From the NCBI GenBank assembly GCA_036555665.1, contig DATBKW010000115.1:1-53952 (forward strand): a stretch of 53,952 nucleotides of DNA, given 5' to 3'. The DNA is from JAOPZW01 sp036555665 (lineage in GTDB: Bacteria; Actinomycetota; Thermoleophilia; Solirubrobacterales; Solirubrobacteraceae). The notes under the pieces are model-generated. The model saw nothing but the letters and a program-made list of their open reading frames with translations. It was not told the DNA's origin and ran no database searches. Below are positions 46,767 through 53,833 of this stretch, piece by piece (the stretch's first letter is position 1; each line of letters begins with the position of its first letter). Position numbers and translations under genes: made by a program.

Positions 46767-47938
46767 AGCCGCTCGACCTCGACCTCCGCTCCGGCCGGCA
46801 CCTCGCCCTCGCCCGCGGGCACGATCGCCAGGCCGTCGGCGCCGAGCATCGAGCGAAGCTGGTGCGAGCCCTGCGGGCCGGTCGGCGTGGCGATGCCGTC
46901 GCGAAGGGTCACGCGGACGCATTCGTCGCGGTCGGGGTGGCGCGCGATCGCGGCGTCGAGGTGCGCGACGAGGCGGTCGGGCTCGTGTGGCGCGCCCTGC
47001 AGCACGGCCAGCGCGGGGCGGGCGAAGAGCAGGAAGGTGACCATCGCCGACACCGGGTTGCCGGGCAGCCCGAAGACGAGCGTCTCCCCGCGTGTCCCGA
47101 ACCACGTCGGACGGCCGGGCCGCAGCGCGACGCGCCAGAAGACCTCGCGCACCCCCTGCGCTTCGAGCGCGGGCTTGACGTGGTCGTGGGGCCCGACGGA
47201 GACGCCGCCGGAGAGCACGAGCACGTCGGCGTCCTGCAGGCCGCCGGCGATTGCGGCGCGGGTGCGCTCGGCCGTGTCGGGGACGACCTCGGTGCGCACG
47301 ACCTGCGCGCCGGCCTCCGTGGCGAGCGCGGCGAGGGTCAGGCCGTTGGTTTCGTGCAGCTGGCCGGGACCGAGCGGTGCACCGGGCGCAACGAGCTCAT
47401 CGCCGGTGGCGAGCACGACGACGCGCGGGACCTTCGCGCAGCTGACGGTCGCGCGCCCGCACGTGATCGCCACACCGATCTCGGCCGCGCCGAGCCGCGT
47501 GCCCGCGGTCAGCACGGTCACGCCGGCGCGGATGTCGTCACCGGCAGGGCGGACGTTGCGGCCCGGCTCGACGTCCTCGCCGAGCGTGACGCGCACGCCG
47601 TCGACCGTCACCCGCTCCACCTGCAGGACGGCGTCGGCGCCTTTGGGCAGCGCCGCGCCGGTGGAGATGCGCACCGCCTCGCCCTCGCCGAGGCCGACGG
47701 TGGCCGGCGCGCCCGCGCGCGACTCGCCGACGATCCCCAGCGTGCGCCCGGACGGGCCAGAGCGCACGGCGAAGCCGTCCATCGCGCTGTTGGTGAACGA
47801 GGGCACGTCGCGCTCGGCGACGACGTCCTCGGCCAGCACGCGGCCGAGCGCGTCGTGGACGGCGACGTCCTCGGAGGGCAGCGGCCGCTGGATGGCGGCC
47901 AGGACCCGGGCGCGAGCCTCGTCGATGGTGAGGGCCAT
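46763..47938 (-). CDS. moeA: Molybdopterin molybdenumtransferase MoeA
   Basis: A 391-residue MoeA that inserts molybdate into adenylylated molybdopterin. MDGFAV near residue 58, VPAGDDIRAG-type segment, SGGVSVGPHDHVKPAL (about 235-250) and VFGLPGNPVSAMVTF are the family motifs. It is somewhat shorter than E. coli MoeA (411) but complete. An ATG four codons upstream is a possible alternative start. It is the only molybdenum-cofactor gene in the window and could serve the orphan molybdenum hydroxylase at 23.2 kb; this link is inference. Confidence 0.94.
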   Translation of the reverse strand: MALTIDEARARVLAAIQRPLPSEDVAVHDALGRVLAEDVVAERDVPSFTNSAMDGFAVRSGPSGRTLGIVGESRAGAPATVGLGEGEAVRISTGAALPKGADAVLQVERVTVDGVRVTLGEDVEPGRNVRPAGDDIRAGVTVLTAGTRLGAAEIGVAITCGRATVSCAKVPRVVVLATGDELVAPGAPLGPGQLHETNGLTLAALATEAGAQVVRTEVVPDTAERTRAAIAGGLQDADVLVLSGGVSVGPHDHVKPALEAQGVREVFWRVALRPGRPTWFGTRGETLVFGLPGNPVSAMVTFLLFARPALAVLQGAPHEPDRLVAHLDAAIARHPDRDECVRVTLRDGIATPTGPQGSHQLRSMLGADGLAIVPAGEGEVPAGAEVEVERL

Positions 47939-47984
47939 GGCGCAGATCATCGCTGCCGTCGGGCCCGACTGGTATCCAGGGCGC

Positions 47985-48884
47985 ATGTCCGAACCCCGGA
48001 CACCGTCCGGCCGGCCGCCGGGAGCGGCGCCCTTCGCCCCCCGGCGGCCGCGGCCGGTGGCCGATGTGCCGCCCCCCGCGCTCGCCGACGGCGACGCGGC
48101 CGCCAAAGGCTGGCTGCTCGCGCTGCTCGCCGCTCGCCCGCTACGGGACGCCCCGGCGCTGCCGACGGCCGAGCTGGCGGCGGAGGGGCCGGCGCTGTGC
48201 GCGGCGATGCTGCGCGCGGTGGGCTCCGATGGCGCGCTCGCCGACCTCGACGCGCTCGCCGCGCGGGCGGGCACCCTGGCCGGCGCGGGCGACGCGGCCG
48301 GCACGGTGGGGGCCGTCGGGCACCTGCGCGGAGCGCTATGGGAGGCGCTCACGGCCGCGATGGCGCCGCTCGACGCGGCGACGACGGCCACGCTGGCCGA
48401 GCGCCTGGCCTTCGTGTGCGACGCGGTGGCAATCGCCGCGCTCGGCGGCGAGGACTTCCGCGTCCACGACGCGCGCGGCGACTGGCGCGGCGCGATCGAG
48501 CGGTGCGTGGCCGCCGGCCGGCCGTTCGCGCTGCTGGCGATCGAGGCCGACGACGTCGCGCGGCTCACGGCGGCCGACGCCGACGGCGCCGGCGCCGCGC
48601 TGGCCGCGGTGGAGGCGGCGGTGAACGGCGAGCTGGGCCGGGGCGACGTCCTCGGCCGCGAGGCCGACGGGCGCCTGTGGGTCGTCGTCGCCGGCGACGG
48701 ACGCGCGTTCGCCGAGCGCGTGGCGGCCGCCGTCGCCGCCGGGCCGCCCGTGCACGGCGCCCCGCTCACGGTCTCGATCGGCATCGCGTCAAGCCCCGCC
48801 GACGGCACCGACGCCGACGCGCTTGCCGCGCGCGCCGACGAGGCGCTGTTCGCCGCGCGGGCCGCGGGCGCGCCGCTGGCATAG
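47985..48884 (+). CDS. Protein with a degenerate GGDEF-like domain
   Basis: A 299-residue alanine-rich protein. A proline-rich start (1-30) leads to a helical region of about 120 residues, then a C-terminal domain (about 170-299) with the outline of a GGDEF fold: RPFALLAIEADDVARL, the place of the GG(D/E)EF motif reading READGRLWVVVAGD, and the closing LTVSIGIASSPADGTDADALAARADEALFAAR that is close to family consensus. With the active motif lost it should not make c-di-GMP; binding or structural roles are possible. No Shine-Dalgarno is obvious; TATCCA lies 6 bases before the ATG. Confidence 0.72.
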   Translation: MSEPRTPSGRPPGAAPFAPRRPRPVADVPPPALADGDAAAKGWLLALLAARPLRDAPALPTAELAAEGPALCAAMLRAVGSDGALADLDALAARAGTLAGAGDAAGTVGAVGHLRGALWEALTAAMAPLDAATTATLAERLAFVCDAVAIAALGGEDFRVHDARGDWRGAIERCVAAGRPFALLAIEADDVARLTAADADGAGAALAAVEAAVNGELGRGDVLGREADGRLWVVVAGDGRAFAERVAAAVAAGPPVHGAPLTVSIGIASSPADGTDADALAARADEALFAARAAGAPLA

Positions 48885-48946
48885 CCGCGCCGGGACGGGA
48901 GGTTGCCCCCGCCGTAGTCCCGGGTAGGCCCGAACGGATAGCTAAG

Positions 48947-49054
48947 CGGCTGTGCGGCATCATCACCGAGGCCGACATCGCCACGAACACCGACGACGAG
49001 AAGACCGGGGAGATGGTCGGGGCCATCGCCTCCAAGCCGCCCCAGCACTTCTGA
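48947..49054 (+). pseudogene. C-terminal scrap of a CBS-domain protein
   Basis: An open stretch encodes RLCGIITEADIATNTDDEKT then GEMVGAIASKPPQHF and a TGA stop. This is the last strand, helix and tail of a CBS domain (GIVTxADIA...TGEVVEAIS pattern). No suitable start codon or first half of the domain lies upstream, so it is most likely what remains of a truncated gene. The preceding 60 bases hold a motif (48919-48934) repeated before the end of the window. Confidence 0.55.
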
Positions 49055-49057
49055 TCG

Positions 49058-49861
49058 CTACTGCACCTGCAGTCCCTCGATGCCCTCGGCCGCCGGGGGC
49101 ATCTGAGGATCGACGCGCTGCAGCGCGTCGAGCAGCAGCTCCGCCACGCCCAGCGACTTGACCCAGTTGCGGTCCGCGGGCACGACGTACCACGGCGCGT
49201 AGTCCGTCGAGGTCTCGTTGATCGCCGCCTCCCAGGCTGCGACGTGCTCGTCGAAGCGCTTGCGCACATCGAGGTCCTCGATGCGGAACTTCCAGCGCTT
49301 GGCGGGATCGTCGACGCGCTCCTGCAGCCGGACGCGCTGCTCCTCCTTGGAGACGTTCAGGAAGACCTTGACGATGGCCGCGCCCTCGTCGGTGAGCATC
49401 CGCTCCCACTCGCGGATGTGCTCGGGCCGGCGCGACCACACGTTCTTCGGCATGAGCTTCAGCAGGCCGACCGTCACGACGTCCTCGTAGTGGGAGCGGT
49501 TGAAGATCCCGATCTCGCCGCGCGCCGGGACCGCGGCGTGCACCCGCCAGAGATAGTCGCGCGCGAGCTCCGCGCTTGTCGGCGCCTTGAACGAGCTCAC
49601 GCGACAGCCCTGTGGATTGAGGCCGGTGAAGACGGTGCGGATGACGCCGTCCTTGCCCGAGGCGTCGAGCCCTTGCAGCACGAGCAGGACGCTGTGGCGC
49701 GCCTCGGCGTACAGGCGCGCCTGCAGATCCCACAGCTTCTCGTGCACCTTGGCCAGGCGCTTGCGACCTGCGGCCTTGTCGGCGATCCCGAGCGTGTCGC
49801 GGGCGTCGCGCCCGGCGATGTCGGCCTTCGAGCCCGGCTCGACGCGCATCCTGTCGATCAT
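49058..49861 (-). CDS. Polyphosphate kinase 2 family protein
   Basis: A 267-residue PPK2 with Walker A GLDASGKDG (64-72), the family motif IGIFNRSHYEDVV (about 116-128) and a lid segment AIVKVFLNVSKEEQRVRLQERVDDP. Single-domain PPK2 enzymes phosphorylate nucleoside mono- or diphosphates from polyphosphate in the cytoplasm; the class (ADP or AMP acceptor) cannot be decided with certainty. TAGAGT (49868-49873) lies 6 bases before the ATG. Divergent from the HerA-like gene by 45 bases. Confidence 0.9.
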   Translation of the reverse strand: MIDRMRVEPGSKADIAGRDARDTLGIADKAAGRKRLAKVHEKLWDLQARLYAEARHSVLLVLQGLDASGKDGVIRTVFTGLNPQGCRVSSFKAPTSAELARDYLWRVHAAVPARGEIGIFNRSHYEDVVTVGLLKLMPKNVWSRRPEHIREWERMLTDEGAAIVKVFLNVSKEEQRVRLQERVDDPAKRWKFRIEDLDVRKRFDEHVAAWEAAINETSTDYAPWYVVPADRNWVKSLGVAELLLDALQRVDPQMPPAAEGIEGLQVQ

Positions 49862-49867
49862 GCGCGG

Positions 49868-49900
49868 ACTCTAGTCGCGGCCTGCGGGCCGACCTAGACT
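49868..49900. promoter_or_regulatory. Divergent leaderless -10 elements of ppk2 and the HerA-like gene
   Basis: On the minus strand TAGAGT (49868-49873) is 6 bases before the PPK2 start; on the plus strand TAGACT (49895-49900) is 6 bases before the HerA-like GTG. With only 45 bases between starts there is no room for long leaders, and no Shine-Dalgarno is seen. Confidence 0.6.
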
Positions 49901-49906
49901 CGGGCC

Positions 49907-52285
49907 GTGGCGGACCTCCAGCTCGGTTTCACCGACGACAAGGCGCTCGCGGTCGACTCCGCCGACCTGACGACGCACGGCGTCATCGTCGGCATGACCG
50001 GCTCGGGCAAGACCGGCCTGGGCATTGTGCTGCTCGAAGAGGCGCTGCTCGCGGGCATCCCGGCGCTGATCCTCGATCCGAAGGGCGACATGGGCAACCT
50101 GCTGCTCACGTTTCCCGAGCTCGCGCCCGCCGACTTCAAGCCGTGGGTGCACGAGGAGGACGCGCGTGCGGCGAACATCTCGCTCGACGACCTCGCCGCG
50201 AAGACCGCGAGCGAGTGGCGTCAGGGGCTCGAGTCCCAGGGCATCGACGCCGGGCGCATCAAGGCACTCCGCGACGCGGTTGAGATGACGATCTACACGC
50301 CGGGCTCGGATGCCGGCGTGCCCCTCAACCTCATCGGTTCCCTGCAGGCGCCGCCGCTCTCGTGGGACACGGAGGCCGAGACGCTGCGCGATGAGATCGA
50401 GGGCACCGTGACCAGCCTGCTCGGCCTCGTCGGCATCAAGGCCGATCCGCTGGCGAGCCGCGAATTCGTGCTGCTCTCCAACCTCGTCGAGAACGCATGG
50501 CGGGCGGGCCAGAACCTCGACCTGGGCACGCTCGTCGGCCAGGTCCAGTCGCCGCCGCTGCGCAAGCTCGGGGTCTTCGACGTCGACACCTTCTTCCCGC
50601 CCAAGGACCGAACCGAGCTCGCGCTCAAGCTCAACGGCCTGCTGGCGTCGCCGTCGTTCGCCGCCTGGGGCGAAGGCGTTCGCCTGGACCCCGCCGCGCT
50701 GTTGCGCACCGTCGACGGCAAGCCGCGGGCCGCGATCGTCTACCTCGCGCACCTCTCCGACGAGGAGCGCCAGTTCGTCGTCACGCTGGTGCTGTCCAAG
50801 CTCGTCACCTGGATGCGCGGCCAGCCGGGCTCGTCCGACCTGCGCGCGCTCGTCTACATGGACGAGGTCTACGGGTTCGCGCCGCCGACCGCGGCCCCGC
50901 CCGCGAAGAAGCCGATCCTGACCATCCTCAAGCAGGCGCGGGCCTTCGGGGTCGGGCTGGTGCTCGCCACCCAGAACCCGGTGGACCTCGACTACAAGGC
51001 GATGTCGAACGCCGGCACGTGGCTCGTCGGCCGTCTGCAGACCGAGAACGACAAGGCGCGCGTCCTCGAAGGGCTCAAGTCGGCGGCGGGCGGGACCGAC
51101 ATCGGGGCGCTGGACGCGACGATCGGCGGCCTGCCCAAGCGCGGGTTCATGCTCGTGAGCGCCAAGGCCAACCAGCCGGTCGTCTTCCAGACGCGCTGGG
51201 CGATGTCGTACCTGCGCGGGCCTCTGACCAAGGACGAGGTGTCGACGCTCATGACAGACGCGCCGCGCACCGCGCCCGCCGGGGGCGCCGCCGCCGCGGC
51301 GCCCCCTCCGCCCGCGGATGCCACGCCGGTTGCGCCGCCCGTCGCCTCGGGGATATCGGCGACCTACCTCGATGCGGGCGCGACGTGGGCGTCAGCCGTG
51401 CAGGCCGTGCCCGGCGGGGAGCTGCTGCGCGCGTACCTCGCCGCGCGCGTCAGCGTCCGCTTCGCCGACGCCAGGGCGGCGATCGACGAGAGCCAGGAGT
51501 ACGAGGCCCTCTACGGCCCGCTCGACGGCGGCCTGGACCTCGAACGCGAGACGGCCGTCGACTTCGACGATCGCGACTTCGTCCCCACCGCGCCGCCCAC
51601 CGGCCACTACGTCCTGCCCGCGGCGCCTATCGGCGAGGCCGCGTTCTTCCGCAACGCCGAACGCGACATCGCGCGGCGCCTTGTCGACCGGCAGGCGCTG
51701 GCGCTGCAGCGCAACACGAAGCTCAAGCTCACGTCCCGGCCGGGCGAGACGCCCGAGCAGTTCCACCAGCGCTGCGACGAGGCGGCCCGCGCGGCCGCAG
51801 ACGCCGAAGCGAGCAAGATCCGCGATCGGCTCGAGGCCAAGCAGGACCGCCTGCGCGCCGCGCTCGATCAGGCACAGCGTCGCGTCGAGGAGCTCTCGAT
51901 CGACGAGCGCTCGCGGGAGGCCAACGAGCTGGTGGCCGGCGCGGGAGCCGTCCTCGGCGCCCTGTTCGGTGGGCGGCGCAGCACGCGCTCGCTTGCGCGC
52001 GCGGCGAGCTCGGCCGCGTCGCGGCGCGGCCAGAGCTCACGCACCGTGGCGCGCCGGCAGAGCGCCGAGGCGAAGGTCGCCGACGTGCAGGACGACCTGC
52101 AACAGATCGAGCAGGAGATCCTCGACGAGGTCAGCGAGATCGACGCCAAGTGGGCCGAGGTCGCGGCCGCGATCGAGGACGTGGCCATCCGTCCGAAGGC
52201 CGCAGGCGTGCGCGTCGCTCGCGTGATGCTCGTCTGGGTGCCGACCACTCAAGGCGTCGGCGGCGCGCCGCCGGTGCCCGCGTAG
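49907..52285 (+). CDS. HerA-like (DUF853-type) P-loop ATPase with C-terminal coiled coil
   Basis: A 792-residue ATPase. Residues 1 to about 455 are a HerA/VirB4-like domain: Walker A GMTGSGKTG (29-37), Walker B around ALVYMDEVYG (about 313-323), LATQNPVDLDYKAMSNAGTWLVGRL after it. An Ala/Pro linker (about 455-480) follows, then a segment of about 100 residues, and a long charged coiled coil (about 610-765) interrupted near 680-700 by a glycine stretch. Related proteins pump or process DNA or belong to membrane systems; no NurA nuclease is adjacent, so the partner is unknown. It starts with GTG; the 3' end overlaps the RlpA-like gene by 37 bases. Confidence 0.85.
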   Translation: MADLQLGFTDDKALAVDSADLTTHGVIVGMTGSGKTGLGIVLLEEALLAGIPALILDPKGDMGNLLLTFPELAPADFKPWVHEEDARAANISLDDLAAKTASEWRQGLESQGIDAGRIKALRDAVEMTIYTPGSDAGVPLNLIGSLQAPPLSWDTEAETLRDEIEGTVTSLLGLVGIKADPLASREFVLLSNLVENAWRAGQNLDLGTLVGQVQSPPLRKLGVFDVDTFFPPKDRTELALKLNGLLASPSFAAWGEGVRLDPAALLRTVDGKPRAAIVYLAHLSDEERQFVVTLVLSKLVTWMRGQPGSSDLRALVYMDEVYGFAPPTAAPPAKKPILTILKQARAFGVGLVLATQNPVDLDYKAMSNAGTWLVGRLQTENDKARVLEGLKSAAGGTDIGALDATIGGLPKRGFMLVSAKANQPVVFQTRWAMSYLRGPLTKDEVSTLMTDAPRTAPAGGAAAAAPPPPADATPVAPPVASGISATYLDAGATWASAVQAVPGGELLRAYLAARVSVRFADARAAIDESQEYEALYGPLDGGLDLERETAVDFDDRDFVPTAPPTGHYVLPAAPIGEAAFFRNAERDIARRLVDRQALALQRNTKLKLTSRPGETPEQFHQRCDEAARAAADAEASKIRDRLEAKQDRLRAALDQAQRRVEELSIDERSREANELVAGAGAVLGALFGGRRSTRSLARAASSAASRRGQSSRTVARRQSAEAKVADVQDDLQQIEQEILDEVSEIDAKWAEVAAAIEDVAIRPKAAGVRVARVMLVWVPTTQGVGGAPPVPA

Positions 52286-52962
52286 GGCGATACCGGCTGC
52301 GCCGGTGGCGCCATCTGCGCACCCCGCTGTGGCATGACGCCGATCGTGCTCGTCTGCGTCATCCCGAGCAGCTGCGCGACGCCCGAGGTCAGGTCGTAGC
52401 GGGCGCCGTTGCCGAAGGGGCCGCGGTCGATGACCGGCACGGTGATCGACTTGCCGCCGAAGAAGACCGCGACGGGAGTGCCGCACGGCAGCTTGCGGTG
52501 CGCGACGCCGAGCAGGGCGTGGCTCATCACCTCGCCGCAGGCGGTGTGCTTGCCGTAGAAGCCGGGGCCGAACCACGTCGCGCGGGCGGGGCGGTAGATC
52601 GTCACGCTCGTGGTCGGCGTCGAGGCGTCGGCGGTCTGGGCCTGCACGCCGGCGACGAGGGCGCGCACCGTGAAGCTGCCGATCTCGTCGGTGCGCCAGC
52701 GGGCCAGGAAGGAGCCGTCGGCGGCGACGACCGCCGTCGCGGTCTGCGTCCAGCTGCCGTCGGCCTCCTGGCGCTGGACCTGCAGCGTGCGCCCCGCCTG
52801 GTCGGCGGGCAGCATGCCGCGGAAGCGCAAGGTGTGCCCGAGCAGCTCGCCGGGACGCGTGTACAGCGACGGCACGCCGCTCGGGGCGGGGGGGTCAGCG
52901 CTCGCGGCGGTGGCCGCGGCGCAGCAGACGAGCGCGCTCAGGAGGGCGATGGGACGTCGCAA
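52249..52962 (-). CDS. RlpA-like secreted double-psi beta-barrel protein
   Basis: A 237-residue exported protein: a Sec signal peptide (1-22, ending AAATAASAD), a beta-rich middle domain, and a C-terminal RlpA-like barrel (about 125-205) with ATWFGPGFYGKHTACGE, LGVAHRKLPCGTPVAVFFGGK and VPVIDRGPFG, where the catalytic-type aspartate lies. Likely acts on the cell wall. The start codon appears to be TTG at 52962, with AAGGAC 15 bases upstream. A c-di-AMP riboswitch ends 24 bases upstream, which fits the known control of wall hydrolases in actinobacteria. Its last 37 bases overlap the HerA-like gene on the other strand. Confidence 0.88.
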   Translation of the reverse strand: MRRPIALLSALVCCAAATAASADPPAPSGVPSLYTRPGELLGHTLRFRGMLPADQAGRTLQVQRQEADGSWTQTATAVVAADGSFLARWRTDEIGSFTVRALVAGVQAQTADASTPTTSVTIYRPARATWFGPGFYGKHTACGEVMSHALLGVAHRKLPCGTPVAVFFGGKSITVPVIDRGPFGNGARYDLTSGVAQLLGMTQTSTIGVMPQRGAQMAPPAQPVSPYAGTGGAPPTP

Positions 52963-52986
52963 CGGGGGGTCTTCTGGGTCCTTGTT

Positions 52987-53141
52987 CTGTGGCCTACGGG
53001 GTGAGCTGACGGGCTCGCGCCGAACAAGCGGCGCTACCGGCCGGTGGGCCGGATTCGCCCCAGCGGACCGCAGAACGGCCCGCAGTGGTTCCCCCGCTCC
53101 CCGGATCTCAGGGTTCCGGAGACTCGGCAGACGGGCCGCAG
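52987..53141 (-). ncRNA. c-di-AMP riboswitch (ydaO-yuaA type)
   Basis: Reading the minus strand, conserved blocks of the ydaO family occur in order: GCCGAGTC, a GGAACC/CGGGGAGCGGGGGAACCAC section, GGGGCGAATCC, then CCCGTCAGCTCACCCCGTAGGC. The closing stem P1 pairs CTGCGGCC (53134-53141) with GGCCACAG (52987-52994), one mismatch. It lies just upstream of an RlpA-like gene, a classic target in actinobacteria. No terminator hairpin with a T-run follows, so control of translation or an unusual terminator is likely. Confidence 0.85.
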
Positions 53142-53177
53142 CCTACCCCATGGCGCGCGAAGTTATGTCGTGAAGGC

Positions 53178-53567
53178 CTACGGCCGCGGCAGCCGCTGAA
53201 AGGCGGACTTCAGCGCGCGGCCGCTCGCCGCGATCCCGATCTGGGCGAGCTCGCCGGCGGCCTGCACCGCCGTGCCGATGAGGTCGGCTCCGCGGGGCAC
53301 GTCGTCTCGGGGCGTCGCGTAGCCGGCGGGCGGCACCCGCGAAACCGGCTCGGGAGCGGGCTTCGGCTTGGGCGTCGCCTTTCGCTTGGGCGCGGCCCGC
53401 GCTTTGGGCTTCGTGGCCGGCTTGGCCCGGGGGCTCGCTGCCCCGCGCGCGGACCCTCCCCGCGCCGGCCGGTCGCGCTTGGCGCTGCGCCGCTGCGGGC
53501 GCGCGTTGGGGAGGCCGGCGAAGACCTCGCGCTCGTCGCTGCCGGGGGAGGGGTCGCTCGAAGCCAT
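53178..53567 (-). CDS. Basic low-complexity protein
   Basis: A 129-residue protein. Residues about 20-75 are lysine-, arginine-, proline- and alanine-rich (PKARAAPKRKATPKPKPAPE), like histone H1-type or ribosome-associated tails; residues about 90-129 (GADLIGTAVQAAGELAQIGIAASGRALKSAF) form a predicted amphipathic or membrane-associated helix pair. No family recognised; it may bind nucleic acid through the tail. It lies between the riboswitch leader of the RlpA-like gene and rpoD. CAGAAT, a weak -10-like hexamer, is 7 bases upstream of the ATG. Confidence 0.65.
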   Translation of the reverse strand: MASSDPSPGSDEREVFAGLPNARPQRRSAKRDRPARGGSARGAASPRAKPATKPKARAAPKRKATPKPKPAPEPVSRVPPAGYATPRDDVPRGADLIGTAVQAAGELAQIGIAASGRALKSAFQRLPRP

Positions 53568-53683
53568 GGCCAGGATTCTGCCGCACTGCTGCGGTCACAC
53601 CCCGGGTAGACCCGAAACTTGAAACAGACGGCGCCGTTCCACGTAATAGCGAGGTAACACGACCCCGAAACTCGTGTCAGCCC

Positions 53684-53713
53684 TTGAGCGCATGGCGTCG
53701 AGCGCCGTATCAT
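53684..53713 (+). promoter_or_regulatory. Candidate rpoD promoter
   Basis: TTGAGC (53684-53689), an 18-base spacer, and TATCAT (53708-53713; five of six match TATAAT). The start would be near 53720, giving an rpoD leader of about 115 bases that contains a small GGGCG/CGCCC hairpin near 53740-53757. Other partial -10 matches (TACCCT, TACGTT) lie further down, so more than one promoter is possible. Confidence 0.55.
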
Positions 53714-53833
53714 CACCGGCTACCCTGGGGCTGTACGTTTGGGCGGGGTACGCCCGCCTATAGAGGCACCAGCGGCCTCCCGACCAGAGATTCATGCCGG
53801 CGCCCTCAAACCCGGCGAACCGAACGGACGCAC

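Noticed and set aside
49907..52285. HerA-NurA or HerA-Sir2 antiphage system
   Set aside because: No nuclease or Sir2 gene is adjacent on either side; neighbours are PPK2 and an RlpA-like protein.
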